A DNA stretch of 64,000 nt from Janthinobacterium sp. B9-8 (GCF_000969645.2 NZ_CP014222.1:1863740-1927739), one strand, 5' to 3'; shown: positions 28,519-37,839, numbered from the stretch's first letter. Program-made: numbers and translations. Notes: generated by a model from the letters alone, not told the origin.

Positions 28519-30039
28519 TCAGGCTATCAGCCATTTTTTAAGCGTGGCTTGTAGAGCATCGATATTAATCGGCTTAGCTAAAAAATCATCCATACCCGCA
28601 TCAAGGCACAGCTGGCGATCCTGCTCAAATACGCCTGCACTTAAAGCAATAATGGGGGTGCGCGGGCGATGCGCCGTGATTTCCATCTGCCGAATATGAC
28701 GTGTTGCTTCAAAGCCATCAATCTCGGGCATTTGGCAATCCATAAAAATCAGGGCAGGCATAACACCAGCGGCAAGCCGCTGAATCGCTTCGCGACCATC
28801 TTGAGCCAGCTCCAGTGCGAAACCCAGCTTGGATAAAATCGTTTTTATCACGGTTAAATTGAGCGGATTATCATCAACCACCATGATAGGCAGGGTGCAT
28901 TTTGCTGCAGGGTTTTCATAAAAAATACTGGAGGGCAAAGCGGCCGGCTCCGAGAAATCCAGCGCTACCCGTACACAAAACCAGAAGCAGGATCCCTTAC
29001 CCAGCTCGCTCTCAACGCCAACCTCGCCCTCCATCAAGCGAGCCAGCTCACGCACAATAGACAGCCCCAGCCCGCTGCCGCCGTATTTGCGGGTATTGCT
29101 ATTATCCACTTGAGAGAAAGGCAGAAATAACGCCAATTGCTGCTCCGGGCTAATACCAATACCCGAATCGGAGACTCTGAACATCAGCATGGCATGATCG
29201 CCCTCACGCTGGCTTTCATACGCCTCCACCGTGACCGTGCCGGATTCTGTAAATTTCACTGCATTGCCCAGCAAATTAGCCAACATCTGCCGTAAACGTG
29301 ATGCATCACCCAGATAGCGCGGCCTGTCTGCAGCCTGAAGCCAGTTTCGGCGTACGCTGATATTTTTTTGCATCAGACTATAAGCAAACAATGAAAGCGC
29401 ATCGTCTAATAACTTTTCCGGCTCAAACACCGCGCTGTTCAACTCAAATTTACCCGCCTCTACTTTGGATAAATCCAGAATATCGTTAAGCAGCGTTAAT
29501 AAGCTCTGGCCTGATTTCAAAATAATTTGCGCGTAATTCAGCCGTTCTTCTTTTTCCAGATCCTCCAGTAAAAGCAGCTGCGCCATACCCAAAATACCAT
29601 TTAACGGCGTACGAATTTCATGGCTCATGGTGGCCAGAAACTGGCTTTTTGCATGATTTGCAGCGTCTGCCTCTGCTTTGGCCCGCCGCAAAGCGTCTTC
29701 TTGGCTGGCTTTTTCGGCCACGATAGTATTAGACATTTGCATCGCGGCCGAGCGCAGCAGGCTGGCCTGATCGACCAACAGCACCCGGCTTAATTGCGCC
29801 ATACGCACAAATAAGCCTTTGCCTGTCAGCTGCACATCGCCTTCAGCCGAAAACACAGCATTGGAATAATAAAACGGGCCTAAATCACAGGATAAAACTG
29901 CAGCCTGACATGCTGTCAGAATTGCATCAATGCTCATGCCCGGTTGTAATTTTGCTGCGGCAAATTCTTCGGCAAAAACAGCATTCCAATCCTGCAATGC
30001 ACCGGCCTGATCAAACAAAGAGTAGCTATGCAAACTCAC
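28519..30039 (-). CDS. Soluble PAS hybrid histidine kinase with receiver domain
   Basis: About 506 residues without a membrane segment. A PAS-7-like domain (SLFDQAGALQDWNAVF) comes first, then a coiled-coil linker, HisKA with FLATMSHEIRTPLNG, an ATPase domain with N box (MLANLLGNAVKFTE), G1 (DSGIGI) and G2 (GGSGLGLSIV), and a C-terminal receiver with VVDDNPLN, phospho-acceptor FMDCQMPEIDG and Lys in LAKPIN. The GTG at 30039 lies seven bases after the stop of the upstream gene; the longer open frame overlaps that gene and is not credible. No output partner is adjacent. Confidence 0.82.
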   Translation of the reverse strand: MSLHSYSLFDQAGALQDWNAVFAEEFAAAKLQPGMSIDAILTACQAAVLSCDLGPFYYSNAVFSAEGDVQLTGKGLFVRMAQLSRVLLVDQASLLRSAAMQMSNTIVAEKASQEDALRRAKAEADAANHAKSQFLATMSHEIRTPLNGILGMAQLLLLEDLEKEERLNYAQIILKSGQSLLTLLNDILDLSKVEAGKFELNSAVFEPEKLLDDALSLFAYSLMQKNISVRRNWLQAADRPRYLGDASRLRQMLANLLGNAVKFTESGTVTVEAYESQREGDHAMLMFRVSDSGIGISPEQQLALFLPFSQVDNSNTRKYGGSGLGLSIVRELARLMEGEVGVESELGKGSCFWFCVRVALDFSEPAALPSSIFYENPAAKCTLPIMVVDDNPLNLTVIKTILSKLGFALELAQDGREAIQRLAAGVMPALIFMDCQMPEIDGFEATRHIRQMEITAHRPRTPIIALSAGVFEQDRQLCLDAGMDDFLAKPINIDALQATLKKWLIA

Positions 30040-30046
30040 GGCGGAC

Positions 30047-31117
30047 TCAGGCGTAGCCCAGCTGCCGCGCTGCAAGCGCGGTACCTTCAATACGGGCCGC
30101 AATTTTAGCGAACGCCGTTTCACGGCTGGTACTGGTGTCATCGCAAAAAGGCGAAAAGCCACAATCATCGGTGGTGGCCAGATAGGGATGCGGAATATAC
30201 CGCGCGGCTTGCAGCACTCTTTCGCAAACAATCCCGGCTGTTTCAATCTGCGGATCAATCACGTCGATCACCCCCACAAAAATCACCTGATCAGGCTTAC
30301 GATATTGCTGAATAATTTTTAGCACCCTTTCCGGGTCTTTCTCACAGGCCAGTGCAATATAAAAACACCCTGCTCTTATTTCAAACAAACTGGGGAGTAA
30401 TTCGGCGTAATCCACGTCAGCGCTATGGGTGGAATCATGATCGCTACCGGCGCAGGTATGGATGCCAATTTTTTGCCGCTCCTCAGGGCTAAACCGATCC
30501 AGCAGCATATTATTAATATCAATAAAACTGCGTAAAATCTGCCCGCTTGGGTCAAGCTTTACCGACAAACGCCCCTCGGTAAAATCAAGCTGCACTTTAC
30601 TTACCCCCTGAGCAAAGCAGCCGCGAATTTCTTTTTCCTGTTCGGCCAATAAATCAGCCACAAATTCATCGCGAGGATAATCAGCGATCCCCTGTGCAGG
30701 ATAAAGCAAGCTTAAAGCCGAGGCCGAGATAATGGCCTGCTTAAACGGCTTTTGCGTATACCGGCGCGCTAGGCCAATCGTTTCATGCGCAAAACGTGCA
30801 AACCGAAAAGGCCCGCTGGTTAAGCGGGGCAGCTGGCGAATATGCCCATCATGAAAAGGAATACACAGGCCATCTGCGGCCATATTGCTATTGCCTTCAA
30901 CCCCATAGGTTGCAAAGCTGTGGGTTTTACGCTGCTCGCCATCCCCCAGCACAGGCGAGCCAACGGCCTCCAGATTCATGATCGTGTCTTTTACCGCCTC
31001 ATCATAAAAGACCTCCAGCTCGGCAGCGCTCAGCTCACCCTGATCATGCAAAGACAATGCACGCTGCAATTTTGCCGACCGCGGAATGCTGCCAATCGAT
31101 TCAGTCTTGATACCCAT
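30047..31117 (-). CDS. MetE-core cobalamin-independent methyltransferase
   Basis: A 356-residue protein corresponding to the catalytic C-terminal barrel of cobalamin-independent methionine synthase, without MetE's N-terminal half. Zinc ligands are visible: His and Cys in GIHTCAGSDHDS and Cys in TTDDCGFSPF, with an intervening Glu region. The start TESIGSIPRS is typical of this short family. Stand-alone members methylate thiols, homocysteine or other acceptors with unknown or corrinoid methyl donors. It is the first gene of a two-gene unit with the hybrid kinase. Confidence 0.85.
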   Translation of the reverse strand: MGIKTESIGSIPRSAKLQRALSLHDQGELSAAELEVFYDEAVKDTIMNLEAVGSPVLGDGEQRKTHSFATYGVEGNSNMAADGLCIPFHDGHIRQLPRLTSGPFRFARFAHETIGLARRYTQKPFKQAIISASALSLLYPAQGIADYPRDEFVADLLAEQEKEIRGCFAQGVSKVQLDFTEGRLSVKLDPSGQILRSFIDINNMLLDRFSPEERQKIGIHTCAGSDHDSTHSADVDYAELLPSLFEIRAGCFYIALACEKDPERVLKIIQQYRKPDQVIFVGVIDVIDPQIETAGIVCERVLQAARYIPHPYLATTDDCGFSPFCDDTSTSRETAFAKIAARIEGTALAARQLGYA

Positions 31118-31404
31118 AAAATGGCACTCCCAAATTTAGCTTCCTTTAGTTTAAGTGAGATACAACTACTTGCATAATTCTTTCCTAATAATTTCACAAA
31201 ACAAAATACACTGGCATGAAACATCAGGGAAAAGTATTCAATTACGCAATACAAACCCCAAAAATGGTCAGATTAAAGACAGTAAAGTCTGATACCTGCA
31301 TTCAGTCACTTTGCTGCGCCAAGCAACCGTTACCCGCCATTAAACCCCCATGCAAGTGGTAACAAGCACCTTGCCCACCCGCACCACATCTGCCAGACTG
31401 CCCC

Positions 31405-31548
31405 CTCCTGTCATTGGGGAGTAGCTATCCTTCGCGCAAAGCGAGGGAGGTGGCGTCAACAAACTTGCGGTCTGTGACTGCATGGCGTCATTGATCATCA
31501 GCCGGTATAGCAGATGATTCAGCGAGACCTTTGGCCTCGATACGTTTG
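31405..31548 (+). ncRNA. yybP-ykoY-type manganese riboswitch
   Basis: The leader holds the conserved pieces of the yybP-ykoY aptamer in order: TCATTGGGGAGTAGC (31411-31425), CGTCAACA about 30 bases later, and GCGAGACCTTTGGCC (31522-31536). In this class the GGGGAGUAGC and GAGACCUUUG loops meet to bind Mn2+. It lies just before a cation exchanger gene, the usual type of target. Helix boundaries are approximate. Confidence 0.85.
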
Positions 31549-31550
31549 CC

Positions 31551-31600
31551 TGCCGGGCAAGCCGTGTCGTTGCGCCATTGGTTTAATTGCTTGCCCGGCA
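31551..31600 (+). promoter_or_regulatory. Expression-platform hairpin of the riboswitch
   Basis: TGCCGGGCAAG (31551-31561) pairs exactly with CTTGCCCGGCA (31590-31600), ending 12 bases before the ATG. A short T-rich stretch (TTGTGATTTT) follows. It could act as a terminator or block the ribosome entry region, with the aptamer choosing between folds. Confidence 0.65.
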
Positions 31601-31612
31601 TTGTGATTTTGC

Positions 31613-32605
31613 ATGTTACTCACCCTGTTCCTGTTTTTCTCCTCGGCCATTGCCATCTATTTAGCCTGTGATTATTTCGTCAACGCCATTGAATGGTGTG
31701 GCCGGCATATGAAGCTGGGCGCGACTGCGGTGGGCTCGGTGCTGGCCGCTTTTGGCACGGCGCTCCCCGAAAGCGCGGTCACTTTTACGGCAGTAGTGTT
31801 TGGTTCCACACCAGAGCAAAAAGAGATTGGCGTGGGCGCGGCCATGGGCGGCCCTTTGGTCCTGGCAACGATTGCCTATGCCGTGGTGGGCTTGGCGCTC
31901 TGGCGCAATCGTCAGCGCTTGGCCCGTACAGATCACTTAATCAAGGTGGATCAAGCACGCCTTAGCCAGGATCAGCTGGCTTTTTTAGCCATTTTTGTAT
32001 TTAAAGTAGCACTGGGCCTAGTAGCGTTTGCGCTTAAGCCCTATCTGGGGCTGCTATTTCTGATGGCTTATGCTGTGTATGTTTGGCGGGAAATCAATAC
32101 CGCCGAAACGGCAGCCGAGGAAGAAGAGCTGGAGCCATTAAAGCTGCGCCCAAGCAGCGATAATTGGCGCTGGGCCGCTTTGCAAGTGAGCTTAGCACTG
32201 GCGGTGATAGCCCTTGCCTCGCATATTTTTGTATCCCAGCTCGAAAACTTAGGCGCGATGCTGGGCCTAGCACCGCACTTGGTCGCACTTTTACTTAGCC
32301 CTGTAGCCACTGAATTACCAGAAATCATGAACACCCTGATCTGGGTGCGACAAGGCAAAGAGCGTTTGGCGCTGGCCAATATATCGGGCGCGATGATGAT
32401 TCAAGCCACTATCCCCAGTGCGCTGGGTATTTTCTTTACGCCTTGGCTATTCGACGGCCCCTTGCTCGCCTCCGGCATCATCACCACCGTGGCCATTATT
32501 GTGCTGTATTTGATGTTTAGGCGCGGCAAAGTCAATTGCAAGCAACTGAGCTGCATTGGCTTTCTTTACGCAGGATTTGCGCTCTACTTAGGCTGGGCAA
32601 TCTAA
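31613..32605 (+). CDS. CaCA-family cation exchanger, probable Mn2+/Ca2+ exporter
   Basis: A 330-residue inner-membrane protein with about ten membrane segments in two halves. Each half carries an alpha repeat of the Ca2+:cation antiporter superfamily: GSVLAAFGTALPESAVTF near residue 43 and LLLSPVATELPEIMNTL near residue 225, whose Pro-Glu residues line the ion site. The acidic linker (AAEEEELEPL) between the halves lies in the cytoplasm. The Mn2+ riboswitch in the leader suggests that the exported ion is manganese. No good Shine-Dalgarno sequence precedes the ATG, in line with leader control. Confidence 0.88.
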   Translation: MLLTLFLFFSSAIAIYLACDYFVNAIEWCGRHMKLGATAVGSVLAAFGTALPESAVTFTAVVFGSTPEQKEIGVGAAMGGPLVLATIAYAVVGLALWRNRQRLARTDHLIKVDQARLSQDQLAFLAIFVFKVALGLVAFALKPYLGLLFLMAYAVYVWREINTAETAAEEEELEPLKLRPSSDNWRWAALQVSLALAVIALASHIFVSQLENLGAMLGLAPHLVALLLSPVATELPEIMNTLIWVRQGKERLALANISGAMMIQATIPSALGIFFTPWLFDGPLLASGIITTVAIIVLYLMFRRGKVNCKQLSCIGFLYAGFALYLGWAI

Positions 32606-32659
32606 AACAGACAATACCCATCGATGCAGATGAACGCCGCATCGATGGGTAGAGAGAGA

Positions 32660-33109
32660 TTAAAGCGAGATGTGTAAGTCAAAACGTGCGCCGTTAGAGA
32701 AAGTACAAGTACCTGCTCCTAATTCTGCACTACTCATACTGTAATCACACTTGGCATAGCCGCCTTTATTACCCACAGCGTTTGCATTGCCTTTGGACGA
32801 TCCCGGTGCACGAGTGGCTTCGCCAGCATAAGCTTCCTTGCCCGCGTTAAAAGCAAACTCGCCATGGCCTTTTTCCGGATTGCTGATTGTGCCGTTAATC
32901 CGGCCAATGGCCGCCGCGGCATCATTGGTAGGGTAAAGCCTTGCGGTATACACAGGGCGCGGCGCAACAACTTCTGCCATCGCAACAGGCATAGGCTGGC
33001 GCGGAGATGGGCCAGCACCTGCTGTAGCGGGCTGAATAGGCACCACATAACAAGCGGATAACATAGCAGCTACTGATGCAGCAACAAGCAGACCTTTCAC
33101 TTTAAGCAT
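32660..33109 (-). CDS. Hypothetical lipoprotein
   Basis: A 149-residue protein with a lipoprotein signal peptide ending AMLSAC, so the Cys at residue 20 is the lipid anchor. A proline/alanine-rich stretch follows, then a compact domain from about residue 55 with an Asn-Asp-rich start (YPTNDAAAAIGRINGTI) and a C-terminal part with two Cys (KCDYSMSSAELGAGTC) that probably form a disulphide. I do not recognise the family. A GGAA ribosome site precedes the ATG. Confidence 0.8.
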   Translation of the reverse strand: MLKVKGLLVAASVAAMLSACYVVPIQPATAGAGPSPRQPMPVAMAEVVAPRPVYTARLYPTNDAAAAIGRINGTISNPEKGHGEFAFNAGKEAYAGEATRAPGSSKGNANAVGNKGGYAKCDYSMSSAELGAGTCTFSNGARFDLHISL

Positions 33110-33880
33110 AAAAATTCCTTTCTATTTTAACCAAGCAATCTTACTTTATTTGGCAGCAGTCTTTCAGCATGGTTTGGCGCTGTCAAGCTGGGTCAAACCA
33201 ATAGGCTCACAAAACGACAACACAGTGTGTCATTAGCAAAAGGGTGCAATAGCTTACATTTTTGAGAAAAACACAAGAGTGGCTTACCTCAGGCTACTCT
33301 GCCCACCCTAGGCTTTATGCCCTTCTCAAGCTCGGCGCTCAAAGAAAATTCAGTAGTTTATTACTGACGAACTCCTTTCTTTTAAAAATTGATACCCAAA
33401 TGCGCACTTGCCAGGCAAAAATAAAAGCATACAAAACAGCAATATTACCCATCGTTTTCCATACGCATAACAACAACCACGAACCACCAAAGGCTTAGCC
33501 CTAGATAAACGCTTCACTGGGCATCACGCTCTTTGCAATGACCCAGGCGCGATTAAACACCGCCATCCTTGCGCAAAACAGCGTCTTGCCTGAGCAAACC
33601 TGGCCCGCTTGCTCAGTATAAAACCCTGCGATTTCAACGAGCACCGCAACACGGCTAAGCGCTAAAGCTAAAATCCCTTTATCATCTGCCCATCGGCGCT
33701 GTTGTAGCGCCGATGGCATTTATTAATGGGCAACTCAAAGAGCAATTCTTTCTATGCAAGACCAAGCGCAAACAAGATCGCTACCGCAATTATTTTAAAA
33801 TGCGAGGGGATATTGTGATGCGCAATGCCAGCTTGCGCAGAAGTGATCGTCTTTAAAGATGCCCTAATCAGGATTACCCA
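33110..33880. other. Long gap with one perfect hairpin
   Basis: The only strong structure is CATCGGCGCT (33691-33700) pairing exactly with AGCGCCGATG (33706-33715) over a GTTGT loop, without a T tract. A weaker palindrome TGCGCAA/TTGCGCA lies near 33820-33838. Short open frames here lack ribosome sites and recognisable products. Confidence 0.6.
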
Positions 33881-34372
33881 ATGAATCAAACGCATATCAC
33901 CGAGTTCTTCGACCTGATCGCCGATGGCGGCCTGGAGCAAAACGACATTCTTGCAATGAGCGCCGAAGTGCTCAAAGCGGCCAACGACGCTGAAAGCTAT
34001 CTGGCAAACGATAAAGAAAGCGCTTACCAAGCCCATTTTGCAATTCCACTCTGGGAATGGGTACTGATCGAGCAGCTTGAAGACGGCCTACTCTTCCGCG
34101 CAAACAAAGCCGACGCACTCTATGCACAGATCGAAGAGGCTTTTGGCGACGGCGAGCTAGAGCTAACCTCCGCAGCGCTCAAAGACCTCAGCAACGCCGA
34201 CGCTCTGTGCCTTATCCAGAAAGAACTCGATCCTGCCTACACACTCGTCAACTTCAGTAAGCCACTGAATGACGAGATGCAAGTACTACTGATGCGCAGC
34301 AACAAGCTGGATCGCTTCTTAGCACTATGCAAAACGCTAGAACTGGCCGCTGCACCAAGCTGCATCAACTAA
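33881..34372 (+). CDS. Hypothetical acidic protein
   Basis: A 163-residue soluble protein, strongly acidic, largely helical, without signal peptide or membrane segment. It begins MNQTHITEFFDLIADGGLEQ and contains two Trp in IPLWEWVLIEQL. I recognise no family. Codon use resembles the neighbouring genes and an AGGA sequence precedes the ATG, so it is probably real. It stands alone between a long gap and the converging Ada-like gene. Confidence 0.7.
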   Translation: MNQTHITEFFDLIADGGLEQNDILAMSAEVLKAANDAESYLANDKESAYQAHFAIPLWEWVLIEQLEDGLLFRANKADALYAQIEEAFGDGELELTSAALKDLSNADALCLIQKELDPAYTLVNFSKPLNDEMQVLLMRSNKLDRFLALCKTLELAAAPSCIN

Positions 34373-34472
34373 GCTCGCAAAGCCATTTGCAGGCTCGGTT
34401 TATCTAAAAACAAACCGGGCCCTGCTCATCAAAAAGTAGAAAACTCAAAAGCATCGCCCCAAACGCGCCTGC

Positions 34473-35315
34473 CTATTCCGACAAAAGCACTTCCTCTCTC
34501 GCCGATTCCCAAGCATGAATCGCGTGCTTACGTGTTTCTCCCCAGTAATAACCACCCAACTTACCGCTTTGCTGGATCACACGATGGCAGGGGATTAGGA
34601 ATGCAACAGGGTTTGAACCAATAGCCGTACCCACCGCCCTCGCCGCACTGGGGCTACCAATCGCACTCGCCACCTGGGAGTAACTCACCACGGCGGCAGG
34701 TGGAATCTGTAGCAAGGCTTTCCAAACACTGACCTGAAAGTTTGTACCTGCCACATGCAAAGAAATAGGCTTATCCGGCTTTTTTGCCCCGTCAAACATC
34801 CCGTCCGATACTTCAAGTGTTGCTTGTCTGTCTTCATACAGCACGGCGTAGGGCCATTTTTTGCATAGATCAGCCAGATGCTCGTCAATCTCTTCACCCT
34901 GCAAAAATGAAAACTTACAAATTCCTCGTGGCGTAATCGCAATAAACGCAGGGCCAAATGGCGTGTTATGCACGGCATAGCCTATAGATACACCCGCCCC
35001 TGCCTTTTTGTATTCTCCTGGGGTCACCGCCTCCAGATGCACAAAATGATCATAGAGGCGCGAGCCACTGCTCAAGCCCAAGGAATCAGAAACTTCAAGT
35101 AATGATTTTGATTCGCGCAATAATTGCTTGGCACGCTCCAAGGTCAGCACTTGCAAAAACCGCTTCGGCGTCACACCTGCCCAGCGGCAAAATAGTCGCT
35201 GAAAATGAAAAGGGCTTAAATGTAAGTGTGCTGCAATTTCATCCAAGCCAGGCTGACTATGCACGCGAGTAGAAATAAAATAAATTGCTTTGGCAATGCG
35301 TTCATAGTCAGACAT
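34473..35315 (-). CDS. Ada-like AraC regulator/O6-alkylguanine-DNA methyltransferase
   Basis: A 280-residue protein equal to the C-terminal two thirds of Ada. Residues 1-100 are an AraC-type helix-turn-helix domain (HLHLSPFHFQRLFCRWAGVTPKRFL). Residues 110-280 are the suicide alkyltransferase with the acceptor Cys in IPCHRVIQQSGKLGGY. It removes alkyl groups from guanine O6 in DNA. The N-terminal zinc domain of Ada that senses methylphosphotriesters is absent, so induction would need another signal. Start at 35315 gives the usual SDYERIAKAI beginning. It lies 21 bases after the SDR gene and may be co-transcribed. Confidence 0.9.
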   Translation of the reverse strand: MSDYERIAKAIYFISTRVHSQPGLDEIAAHLHLSPFHFQRLFCRWAGVTPKRFLQVLTLERAKQLLRESKSLLEVSDSLGLSSGSRLYDHFVHLEAVTPGEYKKAGAGVSIGYAVHNTPFGPAFIAITPRGICKFSFLQGEEIDEHLADLCKKWPYAVLYEDRQATLEVSDGMFDGAKKPDKPISLHVAGTNFQVSVWKALLQIPPAAVVSYSQVASAIGSPSAARAVGTAIGSNPVAFLIPCHRVIQQSGKLGGYYWGETRKHAIHAWESAREEVLLSE

Positions 35316-35336
35316 TTACCCTTCCTTATTAAGCAA

Positions 35337-36101
35337 TTAAGTACGATTAATTGAAATCCCACCATCCACCAGTAGCGCCGAGCCGGTCGTAAAGCTGGAT
35401 GCATCGCAGGCAAGATAAAGCGCCGATTGTGCAATCTCATCGGGTAAAGCCAGCCGCTTCATAGCAAAAAGCCCCTGCACAAAAGCTAAAGCTTCTGGCG
35501 TGCTGGCAAAGGCGCGGCCCATCGGGGTATCCGTGCCACCCGGTAAAAGCGCATTGACGCGTACGCCCTGAGCACCGAATTCGGTCGCTAATGCCTGCGT
35601 CAAACCAATCAGACCGGCCTTACTCGCTGCATAAGCCGCCAGCCCCGGAAAACCAACGGTATAACCCACAAATGAAGAAGTAAAAATCAAAGAACCACCA
35701 CCTCGCTTCAGCATGGCGGGGATTTGATGCTTAGCCCCAAGAAAAGCACTCGTCAGATTGGTGTCCGCCACCTCATGCCATGCTGCAAGCGAGATATCAG
35801 GTGTAGCTCCCGCCTCTCCAATGATACCGGCATTATTAAATGCTACATCCAACCCGCCAAAATGGCCGACGGCTAATTCAACCAGCGCCTTGGCAAAAGC
35901 CTCATCCCGCACATCGCCAGCAAGTGCAATTGCCCGCCCACCCGCCAGAGTAATCTCTTCAACCAGCTCATCCAACTTTGCCTGACGCCGCGCCGCAAGT
36001 ACAACACTCGCACCTTGGCTTGCAAATAGCTTTGCGGTGGCATAACCAATCCCAGAGCTTGCCCCGGTGACTATTGCAACTTTATTAGATAATGCAAACA
36101 T
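35337..36101 (-). CDS. SDR family oxidoreductase
   Basis: A 254-residue classical short-chain dehydrogenase/reductase. The cofactor motif is VTGASSGIGYATA, with AARRQAK after strand two suggesting NADP(H). NNAGIIGEAG, the catalytic Ser in FTSSFVG and the YAASK active site follow. It ends with GSALLVDGGISI, the usual family tail. The substrate is unknown. Confidence 0.92.
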   Translation of the reverse strand: MFALSNKVAIVTGASSGIGYATAKLFASQGASVVLAARRQAKLDELVEEITLAGGRAIALAGDVRDEAFAKALVELAVGHFGGLDVAFNNAGIIGEAGATPDISLAAWHEVADTNLTSAFLGAKHQIPAMLKRGGGSLIFTSSFVGYTVGFPGLAAYAASKAGLIGLTQALATEFGAQGVRVNALLPGGTDTPMGRAFASTPEALAFVQGLFAMKRLALPDEIAQSALYLACDASSFTTGSALLVDGGISINRT

Positions 36102-36419
36102 GATTCAAAGCCTCTCTTCATTGAATGGTGTACCGACAAGAATTGTCTGAACACGAATACAGTGTGAAGATTTAAACCCTAGACAGCGACCCGAATCTTG
36201 CTCTGTTTAAAAGATTAAATGGCTGGATGATGGCCCCTGAAAAATGGCGCACAAAAATCCCCCAGCGCATTTTTAAATAGAATTTATTCAAGATGCTTGG
36301 GGGCTTTAAAATGAAACCATAAGAAGTTAAATTACGGCAGTTTTTAAAGAGGTGAATTCACGAGTAACTAGCCCTTAGCAAAACGGCTTGTGAATCGCAT
36401 TTCATTAGGAAAAATCTTT
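36102..36419. other. Gap before the uraA terminator
   Basis: A loose inverted repeat around CCCCCAGCGCAT (near 36258) and ATGCTTGGGGG (near 36293) is the only structure seen. No gene is supported. Confidence 0.5.
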
Positions 36420-36441
36420 GCGGGCACACAGATGTGCCCGC
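36415..36441 (-). terminator. Terminator after uraA
   Basis: On the minus strand GCGGGCACA pairs with TGTGCCCGC over a four-base loop and is followed by AAAGATTTTT. Confidence 0.75.
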
Positions 36442-36451
36442 CCTAGCGATA

Positions 36452-37672
36452 CTATGCAGCAGCCTCTTGCTCAGCAGGCAGCAGTAAATTAATCATAATC
36501 GCCAATACACTCACCAAGCCCACGCCAGCTAAATTGAAATCACCGATCTTCAGCATTAAACCGCCAATCCCGCACGTCAGCACCACCGAGACAATCACCA
36601 AATTACGCGGTGCCATCAGGTTTACTTTGGCGTCGATCAGCGTTTTTAAGCCGATACTGGCAATCGTACCAAAGAGCAGCACCATAATCCCGCCCATCAC
36701 AGGCAAAGGAATCGATTGCAGCAAGGCATTAAACTTACCAAAGAAAGCCAGAATAACCGCCAGCACCGCCGCCCAAGTCATAATCACCGGATTAAAATTA
36801 CGGGTAATCATCAACGCACCCGTGACTTCGGAATAAGTGGTAATTGGCGGGCCACCAATTAAGCCAGCAAAGCACACACCAAAGCCATCCCCTGCCAGCG
36901 TGCGATGTAAGCCAGGTGTCTTTGTGTAATCGTCCCCAGTCACCTGCCCTACCGCCATCACTGCACCGATATGCTCGATAGTGGGCGCAATCGCAACCGG
37001 CAGCATAAACAATGCCGCAGCCCAATTCACTTCTGGTTTTACAAAGTGGGGCATAGCAAACCAAGGCGCAGCAGCGATGGCCGTAAAATCAATCACGCCC
37101 ATAAAAGTCGCTGTTACATAGCCGACGATCACGCCGGATAAGATCGGCACGAGGCGCAGCATGCCACCGGCAAATACCGAAACAATAATCGTTGTGCCCA
37201 GAGAAATGGCGGCTAAAAACAAAGAGGTATCGTAAGCCACTAATTGCTTGCCACCACCTTGCCCCATCGCCATACCGGAAGCCGCCACCGCCACAGAAAG
37301 GCCAATCACCATAATGACGGGGCCAATCACCACGGGCGGTAATAATTTATGAATAAAACCCATGCCGCGCCATTTAATCAGGCCCGCAATCACAAAATAC
37401 ATGAAACCCGCAGCAAATAGACCAAACTGAGTGGCCGCTTGCCCCCATGTGTGCATGGCAAAAATAATCGGCCCGATAAAGGCAAAAGAAGAGCCCAGAA
37501 AAATAGGCACTTTACGGCCGGTAATCCATTGAAAAACCAAAGTGCCGACGCCAGCGCCCAATAGCGCCATTGCAGGATTCAAACCCGTGAGCAAAGGCAC
37601 TAAAACCAAAGCGCCAAACGCTACAAATAAAATCTGTGCCCCAGACACAAATTGCTTCAAAGCAAACCACAT
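36452..37672 (-). CDS. uraA: Uracil permease UraA
   Basis: A 406-residue NCS2-family uracil:proton symporter of the inner membrane with up to 14 membrane segments. Family blocks include FGALVLVPLLTGLNPAMA, FLGSSFAFIGP and the substrate-site stretch ATIEHIGAVMAVGQVTG-like region (PTIEHIGAVM, with the conserved Glu), and TTYSEVTGALMITRN. I start at 37672, behind a GGGGAG ribosome site; the frame extends upstream but with unlikely leader residues. It works with Upp, encoded just upstream, in uracil uptake and salvage. Confidence 0.93.
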   Translation of the reverse strand: MWFALKQFVSGAQILFVAFGALVLVPLLTGLNPAMALLGAGVGTLVFQWITGRKVPIFLGSSFAFIGPIIFAMHTWGQAATQFGLFAAGFMYFVIAGLIKWRGMGFIHKLLPPVVIGPVIMVIGLSVAVAASGMAMGQGGGKQLVAYDTSLFLAAISLGTTIIVSVFAGGMLRLVPILSGVIVGYVTATFMGVIDFTAIAAAPWFAMPHFVKPEVNWAAALFMLPVAIAPTIEHIGAVMAVGQVTGDDYTKTPGLHRTLAGDGFGVCFAGLIGGPPITTYSEVTGALMITRNFNPVIMTWAAVLAVILAFFGKFNALLQSIPLPVMGGIMVLLFGTIASIGLKTLIDAKVNLMAPRNLVIVSVVLTCGIGGLMLKIGDFNLAGVGLVSVLAIMINLLLPAEQEAAA

Positions 37673-37798
37673 CCGCTTTTCTCCCCTAAGTATTTGATCA
37701 AACCTCCCCCAACAAGGCATGCCTTTGCTGCCAGTACGACGGCAAGAAAACATAACAATGTGGGAGAATTTTTGTGTAAGTGTTTTTGTATTAGATAC

Positions 37799-37824
37799 AA
37801 AAATCCCCCTTCTTCGAGGGGGAT
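37799..37824 (-). terminator. Terminator or attenuator between upp and uraA
   Basis: On the minus strand ATCCCCC pairs with GGGGGAT around an eight-base loop and runs into TTTTTG. Directly after it lies a second palindrome, TTTTTGTA/TACAAAAA (37783-37803), sharing those T residues. The two could be alternatives, which would allow attenuation of uraA. Confidence 0.8.
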
Positions 37825-37839
37825 GATTTAAAACTTAAA

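Noticed and set aside
30040-30258. Longer N-terminus for the hybrid histidine kinase
   Set aside because: The extension lies inside the methyltransferase gene in another frame and shows no domain pattern; the GTG at 30039 gives a normal operon spacing.
33262-33498. Short open frame in the long gap before 33881
   Set aside because: No ribosome site, odd composition and no recognisable product.
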